Source of the DNA: Ophioderma brevispina
Lineage: Eukaryota > Echinodermata > Ophiuroidea > Amphilepidida > Ophiodermatidae
Assembly: GCA_023653785.1 (NCBI GenBank)
Contig: JAMKCH010011880.1
Coordinates: 1 to 64,000 of the forward strand
Reading direction: 5' to 3'
DNA: 64,000 bases
Position numbers and translations under genes: made by a program. The notes under the pieces were generated by a model. It ran no database searches. It saw nothing but the letters and a program-made list of their open reading frames with translations, and was not told the origin of the DNA. Shown in pieces: positions 33,781 through 45,054 of this stretch (position 1 is the stretch's first letter; each line of letters opens with the position of its first letter).

Positions 33781-35347
33781 CTTATATATATTAGATATAT
33801 CTAATATAGATATAACATAAGTAAACGTGCATTCCCATAGTGTCTTCCCCAAAACTACGAAGGAGGCCTCGTTGGCTCTACCAAATCAGCGGACCCGCCT
33901 TGTTTGCACCATTCCCGTCGGAGTGCAAGTTAGTACTCTTCGGCGTATTGAAATGCCGTTGGACGCATGCTAGCCTAGGGAACCCATGTGTCGTGTTGTT
34001 GTAAAGGTAACGACCAACTCTTAAAAGGGGGCTCCTTGCACACCGGCTGGACATGGAAAGGAACAAACAAACAGACGGGCTCTGAGATTTTAAAGCTCCC
34101 AACAAAAGCATTGTTACGTATTTCAAAATTAATCATTGATTCATTCAATGTGAGAGGGGACTCATTGTGCAATCCTTCACTACTCTAATACGATTACTTA
34201 GGCGTTCAAATCTGAAAATAAATATTCCAACTTTATGAGAACAGTGTAGATATGTTAAATTTGTTAGCACCGCAACGTTAAAACATTATTTGGGTATATA
34301 ACTGGATTTTTTTTATTATGGACAAAAATTAAGTCCATTTTGAACTTTGAGTTTGGCAATTTGATCTTGAAATTTAGGAAACTGTGATAAACTTCTTTCA
34401 TGTGTGCCCATAAACAAGTGAGGAAGTGTAGTTATAGAAAAGAGTTTGTGTTATGTTAAGGGGGGTTGTGGTGTATATGCATGCATGATGTGTTGTGTAC
34501 AGGATGTTTTGACGTTGGGGGATAAATTGCCACATAACAATAGGCCTAATCATTGTTCTGCCTGTGATGGGAGGGGGGGGCGGGCGCCAGGTATTAATTT
34601 CTGTCTGGGTCCTGAGGGAATGGCATTGGTTACAATGAAATTTAAATACTGCCAATTAGTTGCAGCACAATGTGTCATAGTGGAGGGGGGGGGGTTAGTA
34701 GGGGGGACAGGAATTGCTGATTTGGCATTGGGGGATTCCAAACGGTTAATTTGGGGAAACTGTTACATGCATTTACTATAGCAGTCTCTGTGTCAGTAAT
34801 ATAAACAACATCTCCTTTTAAACCTTAGTTCGATACCTCGTAGTAATTTTAGGTAATTTGAATAAATATTGACTTCTTTCAAAATCTTTCGGGGTTTAGT
34901 GGATTACCCCAAAAACTCACATATGGGCAAGTTTTCCAAACATTGACAGTGTTCCCAAGGACTAGCACCCGGAAGGTGATGGCGTTTTAAATCAGTGTTG
35001 CTGTGAAGTTGGCATGTCCTATACCCCCACCCCACCCCCCGAGTCTATTCACATCAAGCAAGGGGGCACAGCTAAATAGTTCCGCCAAAATCTGCGTAAT
35101 ACTAAGTACTCAGTTTTAAGCTTTTTTAAAAAACAATGCGCATATTTTTTAGGCGATATCTTGTCAAAACTATTGGATTAGAAAGAAAAATTAGTGTCAA
35201 TTGAAAGCAGGAATTCTGCATTGATATAATATAGGAACAGCGACAGATGGTATTTTTACAAACCAAAATGGTAGGGAAACTAAATGCCTTTCACTCAGGG
35301 TTGGTATCGCATGTGTTGCTTCTTGAGATTTTGGCCCCCCCGGCCCC
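33781..35347. other. No gene recognised; G-rich tracts
   Basis: G-rich stretches at 34568-34580 and 34685-34705. A 111-codon plus frame at 34446-34781 runs through them and is unassignable. An 82-codon minus frame at 33878-34126 also has no motif. Confidence 0.35.
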
Positions 35348-35598
35348 AAATTATGCTCCGAAGATATGGTCCAGACCATAATTATACTCCGAGTACCGAA
35401 ACCCTTTGATGTGCCACGTACTCCTGGGTAAAAAGGGGGCGAAAGCTACGCGCATATGGCCGTGTGGTGTCGGAAAGGGTGACCCCCAAGCACAGCAGAC
35501 ACTATCTGGTGGCCAATCAGAGGCAAGTGCGTTTTTTCCGCAGTAAATACGCAGAGAACCAGGAAGTACGCGCCCGTCAAAGGGTTTCTGTCCCCCCG
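35348..35598. other. Possible outlying part of the palindromic array, then unassigned DNA
   Basis: TATGCTCCGAAG and ATGGTCCAGACC at 35350-35380 resemble units of the array at 35826-36080. A CCAAT motif (GGCCAATCAGAGG) is at about 35511-35523. Overlapping minus frames here are not credible genes. Confidence 0.35.
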
Positions 35599-35818
35599 CA
35601 GGCGCGTAGCCAGCCCGGTGGTTCTGAGGGGGCAATTTCCCAGTAGGTGCAACAAATGTCCCGATCACAAGCAAACATTTCCCGGTCGCAGGGCAAAAGA
35701 ATCCGAAAAAGGGCTGATTTAACGTTAAAAATCAGTGTTTCATTCCCGATTTCGCCTCAAAAATAGTTTTCAGAGGGGGCACTCTGCCCCCCTTTGCACG
35801 CACCTGGCTACGCCACTG
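35599..35818. mobile_element. hAT-like MITE, 220 bp, with 8-bp target duplication
   Basis: Left end CAGGCGCGTAGCCAGCCCGG..GGGGGCA and right end (reverse complement) CAGTGGCGTAGCCAGGTGCG..GGGGGGCA. hAT termini typically begin CAGNG. Flanks: TGTCCCCCCG ends just before the element and TGTCCCCG begins just after it at 35819-35826. These fit an 8-bp duplication (TGTCCCCG), with the left copy two C longer by slippage. Non-coding. Confidence 0.75.
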
Positions 35819-35825
35819 TGTCCCC

Positions 35826-36080
35826 GAATATAATGTTCCTGGAGCATAAATAATCTGGAAAAATGTCCTGTCTAATATGCTCCTGGAGCATATTTGAATG
35901 CACAATGCTCCAGGAACATATAGCAAAATGTGGTCCTGGAGCAGTGGAGAACTGTTTTGTCAAATACCGCATGCTCCTGGAGAATGCATGTGCATTCAAA
36001 TTTGGCTTAGAATATTTCTCCAGATTATGTATGTTCCAGGACCCTATGGTCCTGTACCTTATGTTCCTAGAGCATAATTT
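35826..36080. repeat. Cluster of self-complementary TATGYTCCTGGAGCATA units
   Basis: At least eight near-palindromic words lie within 250 bp at irregular 15-45 bp spacing: ATGTTCCTGGAGCATAA (35832), ATATGCTCCTGGAGCATAT (35875), AATGCTCCAGGAACATAT (35904), TGGTCCTGGAGCAG (35931), ATGCTCCTGGAGAATGCAT (35971), ATTTCTCCAGATTATG (about 36013), TATGTTCCAGGACC (36029), TATGTTCCTAGAGCATAAT (36060). Some copies are inverted at the central CCTGG/CCAGG. The 102-codon frame through it repeats SWS/MLQEH/MLLEN and is not a gene. Confidence 0.8.
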
Positions 36081-36410
36081 GGGTCAAATTCTCAGAGTGT
36101 CAAACAGTGTTGTCAATGAATTGCTAGCTGCTCAAGTGCCGATCGAACTTGAAAGTTTGAAGATATTTTAAAGGTGAAATAGTCATTATAATGACTTGGC
36201 AATTTGGTATTAATATTAACCACCCCGTCCCATTGCAATTTGGACGAAAATCCGCATGTATCTTTTGAACTAGTGCACACTAGGCAAGAGTTAATTCTGC
36301 AATCTTATCCGGCATGTCCTGTGGTTATTGCGTCAAGGCTGCAGCATTCGTAGGGGATGCCATATGGACTCTTTTCCAAATTTAAAAGGAATGATTGAAT
36401 GTTGGGAGAG
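36081..36410. other. Nothing recognised
   Basis: No supported feature. Confidence 0.4.
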
Positions 36411-36745
36411 TTGGCGTTCCTCGCGATTTTGGCAATATCTTGTTTTCCCTGCCGTGATGTCACGGTTGACCAGCATCCCGTTACCCCCCTGTTATTCCGT
36501 TAAATGCGTTAACGATCTTTAGTCCGCAGTGAGTTAGGTGGTCAATTACGTCACAGGTGGCCAAACGAGACCTTCCCGATTTTTTGGCAATATCTTTGTT
36601 TTCGCCCGCCCGTGACGTCACGGTTGTCCAGCATAACCCGTGTGCTTTATTTCGTTATTTTCATTAACAAGCTTTTATTCCGTCATGATTAGGGGTCGAA
36701 TGACGTCACAGTGGCCAAACAAGACATTCCGTGATTTTGGGGTCC
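36411..36745 (+). repeat. Tandem repeat, unit about 154 bp, two copies plus start of a third
   Basis: Unit starts at CGATTTTGGCAATATCTTGT (36424), CGATTTTTTGGCAATATCTT (36577) and GTGATTTTGGGG (36731). Each holds GCCGTGA(T/C)GTCACGGTTG, CCAGCAT..CCCGT, TTATTCCGT and ACGTCACAGGTGGCCAAAC(G/A)AGAC in order. Perfect TGACGTCA at 36613 and 36701. Confidence 0.85.
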
Positions 36746-37120
36746 TTAGCATGCATCACAGTGTGCCTATATTGCGTAAGATTTCACTATACTAAAATAC
36801 TCTATAATAACCGTTAAAAATTCAATTTATCACTATCACACAAGACCCCTATGCTCTTTTGAAAAAAGGGAACATTTTTAACCGAGAGACCTCTACTTTC
36901 ACCATGACTTTGTAGAAGATTTGCAAATTGAATTTTCAAACTCAGACACCCAGCCCCATTTTTGGGTGAAAATTTTTTGCAAATTATTGCACAAATATCC
37001 TATTTATGGGAAGTTTGGACTTTGAAGATTTAGTATTGTGCCACCACCCTATGAATTGGCAGTCTCAATGGAATAAACTGTATGTTGAATGATGTGGCGG
37101 CAGAATACTGAATTCATCAT
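36746..37120. other. Nothing recognised
   Basis: No supported feature. Confidence 0.4.
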
Positions 37121-37286
37121 GCCGGTGTGAAGTAATTATAGTCCGCTACAACGATAAGGGAAGGGCACTCACTTTTGTTGACTCTTCACGCAAAAACATT
37201 AGTTTCACGCTTATCCCGTTAATCGTCTATGGAGGCCCGGACTTATGCTCCCGGCTCCCGCCGGACTAAGTTGCTTTCACACCGGC
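37121..37286. mobile_element. Small inverted-repeat element (MITE-like)
   Basis: GCCGGTGTGAAGTAATTATA then GTCCG (37121-37146) is the inverted copy of CGGACTAAGTTGCTTTCACA then CCGGC (37261-37286), 21 of 25 bases. The right 95 bp is shared with 18155-18250. Ends of the GCCGGTGTGAA type are reminiscent of some Harbinger-like MITEs, but that is only a suggestion. Confidence 0.55.
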
Positions 37287-39852
37287 ATTGTGGCTACCTC
37301 TCACCTCTCACCAAAGACCCTATTTTTTGGCACCTATCTCTAGCTGTCACCAAATCCCATGGTGTGAAATCGTCAGCCTTACACACTCCATATCGTTCCT
37401 TTCATACACGAGTGTTGTCGTCCCCGTTCAATTTTGCCAGTTCTATAGCTCCTAAACTCAAATTTTACCCAAAATTATTTCCAAAGTCCATATTACTTCT
37501 GAAAACCCTTCTTTTGCTAAAATTTTTAATTCAGCAAGCCCCAAGTCTGGCACTCACACCGCACACCCCTACCAACCCAAAGTTGATTGCCCCCCCTCCC
37601 CCCCCCCAGGTGTGTGCCCCACAAGTACTTTACTGGCTGCCTTGCAACCTTCTGAAGTATGAAATTTTTAATTTCATAATTTTAGTATTTTTTTACTGCA
37701 AATAAACTGGTCCTTTTAAAGTATGCTATCAGTGGGTATTCAAATGTCCTTCCATCAAAATAGCACAGTTTAGCAGCCCTCACACTTCCTCACAAAACAT
37801 CAAACTTTGCAGCTTGTATACACTTGTCTCAACTCCTGGCACATTAAAAGCTTCACCGGGCGACTACTGTAAATTTAAAGATGAGCTCTGCAGTCAGTAT
37901 GAGTCATGATACCCAGAATGCATAAGGTCAGTTCATATTTATCATACAGTTAAAAACTAGGAGTCATAAAACTGTGCCCCTGGAAGGTAGTGGTCACTTA
38001 TGCAACAATTAGCAATCAAGTCAGATAACAATCATTGTAAACTTCAATATGAGTATGACCTCTTCCATGGTTTTTTGCTTACCTTCACAGGTTGATGGAG
38101 GAAGGGTTTTTAATTTAAAATGAAACTATTAAATTGACAAATTCAACTTGTTTTTTTCGTCTTTTTACGTACACACTGTCCTTCTTCAAACATAATCAAC
38201 ACTTTCCGGCCAGAGAGTCAATCCCAATCTATTAGTTATGCTCAACCAGGGGAATGTGGGGGGAGGGGGTAGTTGGACCTAATGAATCATGTGCAAACAT
38301 GTATCACTTTACATGGGGTATACTAGTGGCGTATTTCATATTTTTTTTCAAAAAAAAAATCCATTGAAAATTTTCAACCACAATCCTAACCACAACATAA
38401 CCACAACTGCTGTTTTTAAACCCATAATTCATTTTTACTTCAATCTGGTAGCAGAAAATGGCCAAAATTAAGTCCATTTTTAAAAAAATCTCATGTTTTG
38501 GTGTTTGCCAAAAAGGCTGGACAACCGGGATGAACTGGATCTGTATTTCAGAAATGATTCAACTGGACATTGCTTATCAACCTGGACTGCATACATCCTA
38601 CCTCCCACTGCTCATCGTCTTCCTCCAGCGCTTATTCCCTTGTCTGGTCAGTTGATCGCGGCGCTTTATGTAAGTTGATCCCTCGCCGTCCACGTTCTAC
38701 ACTAAAATCTGCTGGGGTCATTGAACGCAGATTTTCTTGCTCCGCGATTGCATCGACCATAATGTCAATGAACCTTGGTTCTGGCAATTCCTCTAGGGTA
38801 TCCATGTTCATACAGAGATCCTTGGTTAAGAAAAATCTGCCTGTGAGATGGCACTCTTCCGTGAGAAGACCTTCCCTTCTTCACAACTTAACTCGAACGC
38901 TTCCTTGAATACTTTAGACTTTGCTTGAAGTCTGTGTCTTTAAAAAAACCAAATCCCAACCATGATAGCTTGAAAGTGGCGTTTCATTCGAATCTTATAC
39001 CTTGCATATTTCCTTTGAATACAACGTTCCGTCCATTTTTGTTTGCGAGAGCCCGCGTAGAAATTTGCTCAAGGTTACGCATCCGATCACCAGCAACCGA
39101 TATAGCCGCTACATTATCCAGGCTGCTCCCCGTGGCCTACAGCATATCCTAAAAGACAGAATCTTGACAGCGTATTTAAATTTGATGCTTTGTTTGTGTT
39201 TTTTTGAATCGGCCTTCGTCATTTAAATCCACAAGATCTTATTCATTTACTAGCGCAAATTGAGGAGTCGCTTCAGTGGACGCCATGGTATCGTCTGCAA
39301 GGAAAACTTTTTTCCTCATCGTAGACATCGTAGTCACTGCTTCGGATTGGCAAATTCCATACATGCTATAGCGTTTGTACGTCGTAGCGAACGGAGATGA
39401 AAATACGAAATTACGTGCTAACATCCTCTTCATCAGATGTGTTTTGTCGCTTCATACTGACACGCAGGGCATGTTGAACGTTAAATCGTGGGGGTGGAAA
39501 TAGAGGCATATGATAGTGAAACTATCAAACGCGTTCATAGTATTGGTAGGACCATTGGATGATGGTAACTAATTGATAGTAAGTGGCACAAATAAACAAT
39601 TAAAGGGACTAGAATCTATGTTATGAGTTATATAATAAAAACTATCACATGGGTCAAATCACTACAATTCATGTATAAATAATATATACAATGTATATTG
39701 CTCGAAATAGAGGTGCTATTGCTATCATGATATATGATATGGATGTACATTGGGGCAAATTATTTCAGCTCCATAGAATTCACATGGCGTGAACCCCGCA
39801 GCACTGAGACTACCGCCTCCCATTCCTCCACCTAGTGACCAGTGTGGCAGTC
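37287..39852. other. No gene recognised
   Basis: A 158-codon frame at 37229-37705 is proline/leucine-rich, crosses C-rich runs and overlaps a MITE. Frames at 38458-39226 overlap in all three phases. A minus frame 39239-39433 reads KKVFLADDTMAS but matches no family I know. Confidence 0.35.
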
Positions 39853-40237
39853 ATGCACTAGTTGGATCATTTCGTAATGTATAAAATGGATAACAGAGAA
39901 TATACTCACCAAAATTGTGAGATTGTTCTATTTATACATGTTACTTACAAGATCCATAGTAACGCCTCATCCAGGGACTCGCAGGCCCTTCCCCGCAAGT
40001 GGGAGCTTGGGGAAGGTACAAAACTGAGCAAAGGATCAGGGATGCCAGTGGGCGATAGTGATGGGCGTACCGATGCTAGCGTGGGACGCTACTAGGCATG
40101 GGCGCACCGAAAATTTTTAATGTGGCATAAGGGGTGCCTGATGGCTTTTTTTTTAAGCAACAAAATGCACTAGTTGGATCATTTTCGTAATAATAACATG
40201 TATATAATAGCAACGTCTCACAATTTTGGTGAGTTAA
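39853..40237. repeat. Mixed direct and inverted repeat pair
   Basis: GCACTAGTTGGATCATTTCG then TAAT at 39854 recurs in the same orientation at 40168 (one extra T). ACTCACCAAAATTGTGAGAT at 39904 with TATACATGTTA downstream recurs inverted at 40190-40235 (TAACATGTATATAATAG then TCTCACAATTTTGGTGAGT). The 200-bp interior is GC-richer. Probably a rearranged transposon. Confidence 0.65.
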
Positions 40238-41046
40238 GTCCTGAGGACCACAATGTATTTTTTTGTTTCATATTTTGTACAATCTTAATGTTTTGGAAAT
40301 CCCACTATGGCAAAATTACATTGTAAAGAAATCATAAAACTTCCATGAATGGTGATTTAATAGTACTCTGCTTTAAAGTGTTTGTGGCAAGCTGAGTCAT
40401 GTGGCTGAAGTTTATATTCTTCTTTTATTTATACTTGGTCATAATTCAACTGACTTATTTCATAGTGAAAAATGCTAGTAGTTCCCGTATGCAGAAGTTG
40501 AATTGGTGGAGCCCTTTTGTGCTGTGACCCAACCGCTTGGGAATTCCAGAGGGTGGTGGGCAACAACTAAAACCAAAGATGATGTGCAACCCAGTTCTGA
40601 AAGAAAAGGGAAACAAAGTGAAGCCTCTGGACCTCTATCCAGTTTGTGAAGATGAGAGTTTGATGCAAGAGCAAAACAACGATGGTGATGACAGAGGAGT
40701 CTGATGAAGATTCTGATTTGGTGATATTGAAGAAACAGCAAAAGCTCTCGAACACTACACTACAGGTATTTTGGAAATAAATGTTGTTTGTGATTATTTT
40801 GAATTGAATCACTCAAATCATTCTGTTTTTTTCTATCTTGCTTGATTTTCTCATTGGATTTCCAACAACACAAAGGAAATAAGCTCAAAGCAAAACTTAA
40901 CTTGAGGTCATTTTACACTTGCTTGCCTCAACAATGACTACCGATCGAGGCATGAGATTAATTAGGTTGAAAGACTTATCCGAGGATAAGCCACAGAAAC
41001 TACGATTCAAAATGGACCCCCAGCTGGATTCGCTTGTGCGTTCAAT
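40238..41046. other. Nothing recognised
   Basis: Frames of about 80-88 codons on the minus strand at 40475-40812 lack motifs. Confidence 0.35.
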
Positions 41047-41560
41047 ATGGGCAATTTTTGCAAAATGGCTGCCAATTTGAGTTTCAGTTGTCCAATATCC
41101 AAGTTAAATCTGACGGATCTTGATTTTTGTGTCTATGCTGCTTTCAGGGTAGGAGCGAAATATGACGCTACTTTTTTTTATGATCTCTGTGTTAATCATT
41201 TTCTTTTCCAACATGCGCCAATGTTACGACTAACACTATACTTTTTGTTATAGCTTTACACAAAATTTGATATTAATTTGATTTTTGTGTATATTCTTAT
41301 GCTTTCGGTCGAGAATCCATAAAGCATTACCTTTTTAAAATAATCTTTTTGCAAGCATTTATGCCAATGGCCTCCAATTTACAACCAAAGTCTTCGTTAA
41401 ATAATCATACTGAATTGATTTTTGTGTCTATACCTATGTTGTTAAGACCATAAACCAATTATGACATATGATTAGGCATATAAAGTGATCCACAGCCTCC
41501 TCCCCCGGAGTTACCTAAAAGAGTTGAGATTTAATATTCATCTGAAATAAAATATAAATA
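41047..41560 (+). repeat. Degenerate tandem repeat, period about 140-160 bp, three units
   Basis: The core TTGATTTTTGTGTCTAT(A/G)C is at 41118, 41277 and 41414, each preceded by a GGC(T/C)(G)CCAATTT-like block and followed by TATG..(TT)TTCAGG/TAAGACC. The 3' flank at about 41490-41550 (GATCCACAGCCTCCTCCCCC then TTACCTAAAAGAGTTGAGAT) recurs at 56058-56120. Confidence 0.6.
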
Positions 41561-41734
41561 CCTTTTATGGCGCTCGATAGATAACAGCTCCTTACAACAA
41601 TACTTCAAATACTAAATTATTAAGGAAAACTAACAAATCCCAAGTTAACAAAATTTCAAACATCAACATAATATGTTTTTCAGGAGGCCTGGACCATGCC
41701 TCTTACTGTTAACAGAAAGTTATTCCCAAAGCCT

Positions 41735-41880
41735 AGACCATTTTTAGTCCGCGTCCCTCTCAATCCGATCCATTCCGAGTCCCAGGTGTCCCAGTTCCAA
41801 GTCCGAGTCCGCGTCCCAATGCTCATCCGAGTCCCCATCCTCAGTCCGAGTCCCGAGTCCGAGTCTGAAGCCTTGACAGA
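41735..41880 (+). repeat. Degenerate (CCGAGT)n array, locus 1
   Basis: CCGAGTCC/CCAAGTCCGAGTCC units repeated with GCGTCCC variants over about 130 bp. Both strands stay open because the unit is six bases; the 71- and 73-codon frames are not genes. Confidence 0.85.
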
Positions 41881-42263
41881 TAAGTTTTGTACCAAGTTTA
41901 GCTCAGATCAAGGTTGAAACACTTGCCCTCTTGAGCATGGTGTGGAAAATGTGTTTTATAACAAAACAGCTTCACCGTAAATTTGGGTATCTATAGGTAA
42001 ATTTTGCATTTGTACTATCCCACTCCTAACGCCACAATCTGTTTCTAGCCTCTCGGGCGGGAATGAAGGAATTAGGGTAGTCACAAATTCACATTGGTTT
42101 TGAAAACCATAATTTTCTTTGTTTGATGATGCAATCGCTACATTCGGGACGTATGCTTTTTCTCACTGTGGGATTTTGAGAGATTCAGTGTCTTAGGGTT
42201 AAGAAATGTACAAGCAATGACCAATGCATTTTTAAATACTTAGTTCTCCAGGTAGAAAAGGAG
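41881..42263. other. Nothing recognised
   Basis: No supported feature. Confidence 0.4.
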
Positions 42264-43099
42264 GAATATATTAATCTTTCCCTGTGGAGATGGCCAGCAC
42301 ACGTGCTAGCCCGGAGCTAGCCGACATTGAAACACAACTCAAGTACAAAAGGTTTGAGTGGTTAAATATGTAGACAGACTGACAGGGACCCCCGAAAACA
42401 TACTTCTAAGTGCAACATAGTGGTGCCTTAAGGAGAGGCGGACCAAAGAAAAGGTTTGTACAGGGGTCAAAATTTCTAATTGATCCAATCGTGCTGAAGA
42501 GTATACCATGTTATTTGTCTAACCACAAGGATTCAGAAAGTATAGTTTGTTTTCAAAAACGTAAAGTTTAAAGAGTTATAGACTAAAACTGCAAAAATCA
42601 ATTAAAAAGGGTTTTCCCCCAATTTAAGTTGTACGGGGCAAATGTTTTAAGTTTTACTCTGAGTGGATAAAAAAAAACGGTTTTGCAAATTTATGGTGGA
42701 GCTCTAGGATCAAAATAAGGAATAGTTTTGAGGGTCTGAATCCTTGTGGATAGACAAATAAACATGTGAACTTGTCAACATGATTGAATCAAAGTTAAAA
42801 ATTTGACCACTGTACAAACTTTGTCTTGGCCCCCCTCTCCGTAAGGTACCATTTGCCTGCACTTACGAATCACGTTCAGGGGGGCCCGGTCAGTCTGACA
42901 AAATATTAATCACTCAAAACCTTTTGTACTTGAGATATGATACAATGTTGGCTATATCCAGGGTGTATGACGGTTGACGAAAAAAACCTGAGATAATGTG
43001 ACGGTCGCCGTTCAAATCCGGCCAAGCGGCAAGCGCATATGGGTTTTTTGCAACACTTGTGTGCGCTGGCATCTCCAGGGAAAGATTAATAAATATTCA
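42264..43099. mobile_element. Foldback element with long inverted arms, 836 bp
   Basis: Inner arms 42307-42536 and 42736-42964 (about 230 bp each, 199-bp spacer) pair over most of their length. CTCAAGTACAAAAGGTTTGA then GTGGTTAA on the left matches CTCAAGTACAAAAGGTTTTG then AGTGATTAA on the reverse complement of the right, as do CTTA(A/C)GGAGAGG.GG.CCAA(G/A) and TTTGTCTA.CCACAAGGATTC. Outer ends GAATATATTAATCTTTCCCT and (reverse complement) GAATATTTATTAATCTTTCC then CTGGAGAT also pair. The right arm carries about 100 extra bases (42965-43063) holding GTTCAAATCC, a B-box-like word. No transposase. Confidence 0.85.
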
Positions 43100-43624
43100 A
43101 TGACAATGGCAATTTGAACTTGCCAATATTTTGTAAAAAAATACAGAGAATGTATAAATAGCTAGAAAAACATTGTTCTCTTGCTATGCTTTTGACTTGA
43201 GATGCTCACCATTGATTAAACTATAATGAATACATTAAGTTACAAGATCATGTTATTATCATAATAAAGCACAATGACATTGATATTATAACTTGCAATT
43301 TCGATTGGGGTTTTTGACGGCTAGTTCCGTATGGTCTTGGGCATCTTGGGATCAATATTACGAAATGGAAATTAACTGAACAGCACCCCCCCCCAAAATA
43401 AATTGAAGAGAGTCAATAAAGTTTGGTTGCGAAGTAAGCACTTTCGACAGTTACTTTACATGACACAGGAGCCTAAAACGACGGATATGACTGTCAATAT
43501 TGATCATCGTTAGTCGGTACGTGTAAAATGTATAATCGATTACTTTTTCTGTTATGTTTTTGAGCTAAACTGTAGTATTAGAGTTTCAAGCGCTCAGTTT
43601 GATAGCAAAAAAGAGGGTAATTTT
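43100..43624. other. Nothing recognised; C9 tract
   Basis: C9 run at about 43385. No other feature. Confidence 0.4.
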
Positions 43625-43775
43625 TTGAAGGGACTCGGGCCGAGTCCCACCGCCCAGGACCTAGAGGTCCTGAAGTGTCCGAGTCCGAAGTCCTGGGGTG
43701 TCCGAGTCCGGTCCACGTCCTCAAAATCGGGAATCGAGTCCGGACTCGAGTCCGGGTCCGGACTCGAGTCCTACA
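43625..43775 (+). repeat. Degenerate (CCGAGT)n array, locus 2
   Basis: GTGTCCGAGTCCG units, then GAGTCCGGACTCGAGTCCGG, a palindromic arrangement of the same hexamer. Same unit as at 41735-41880. Confidence 0.85.
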
Positions 43776-44464
43776 ACACACTGCCTAGGACCAATTACAT
43801 TGAATATCTGTAGCCAAATCTATACGCTGGTAGTTGGTACGATAATAACAAGCCGGGTAAAACATTCAGAAGAAGACCATCGCCTTTCGTCTGTCCTCAG
43901 ATTCCATCCAAACACATTATACAAATTAAGACCATCAGTAAGGTAAGGTTGATGAGTGCCTGTCCGTGAAGAGCGTAATACACATACAAGAAGGATTTGG
44001 CAGCTGGTAATTTCATTGTACAGAACCATGAAGAGGATCACCAGTTTGACGCACTCTGGTCACGGACGCATGCGAACATCAAACGCGCGCTTTATTTTGC
44101 AAGCGCTGGCAGCTTTGAGATATATTCATTGGCGCCGTATAATAATGAGTTTGAACCGTTAGCCTAAGATAGATTTGTGCCTAATCGTAAATATTAAATT
44201 AATAAAGCGCGAACATTTCTACGAAGTTGCTCAGTGCGCCGTGGTGCGAGCTATTAAGGCTCTTTCAACACAAGTAAAGTTCCGAGAGGTAAACAAATCT
44301 GATGTACGAGGAAACCCAAGTTCTCAGAGAAAATGGTACATTTATGGACGGCAACCACAATCACGTTTCAAACGTGACACTACCGCTACAAGAAATCGAA
44401 CTGTTACCACAACCCTACCGTCATAAAAAACTGGCATTAGTAAAGTAAAAGTGTATTATGGTTT
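43776..44464. other. Nothing recognised
   Basis: Overlapping frames of 62-83 codons without motifs. Confidence 0.35.
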
Positions 44465-44740
44465 GTTAAAATAGCATCTATGTGATTGATCAAGCAAAAA
44501 TGATCGGAAGTCGCAAATATTGATTTTGAGATATAGCCCAACAAAGGAGGGAAATGTCTTTGTTCCTATGGTTTTGGCTACCCTTCAACTGATCATATTT
44601 TGGAAAGTAATTGGTCAATTTCAATAGGGATTTCAACAAAATGTAGCTTTTTAAATGGGGCTACAGCTCATGAAAAGTAAAAATTGAATATGACCGACTC
44701 AGATCATTTGCTTGATCGCAGCACATATAGTCAAAAGCCA
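44465..44740. repeat. Possible diverged inverted-repeat element
   Basis: CTATGTGATTGATCAAGCAA then AAATGATC (44472-44505) resembles the reverse complement of 44697-44735 (ATATGTGCTGCGATCAAGCA then AATGATC), roughly 75% over 38 bp. Confidence 0.4.
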
Positions 44741-45054
44741 AACAGAAATTGTATATTAAAAAGACTTTAAATCACAATGAATTTGATACACATAAAAAGA
44801 GTAGATTGGAGACCCCAGTGGAAGGAGGATTTCAAATGAAACTTATTTGATCGATTTGGTCTGTGTTTAATACAAGAATTCAAGTTTCGTCCGGGGTTCA
44901 CACTTTATTGAAATGGGGCTTCAAGGAGTAGTCAATTGTCATTTAATTACCAATTATAGGGATCTTGTCAAGTATATATAGTGCGATACTAAAAAAATAG
45001 CATCTCAAAAGGTAAATAGACTAACTATTCCCTTTAAGTTTAATGGTTTTGGAT
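44741..45054. other. Nothing recognised
   Basis: No supported feature. Confidence 0.4.

Noticed and set aside
34446..34781. 111-codon plus frame
   Set aside because: Passes through several G runs; Gly/Val/Cys-rich composition follows from these.
35826..36080. CRISPR-like array
   Set aside because: Units are irregularly spaced, diverged and palindromic, with no unique constant-length spacers, in clearly eukaryotic DNA.
35863..36171. 102-codon frame with internal peptide repeats
   Set aside because: The repeats come from the palindromic DNA array, not from a repeat protein.
37229..37705. 158-codon open frame
   Set aside because: Pro/Leu/Ser-rich, crosses C-rich runs and starts within a MITE-like inverted repeat. 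No motif and no splice or start support.
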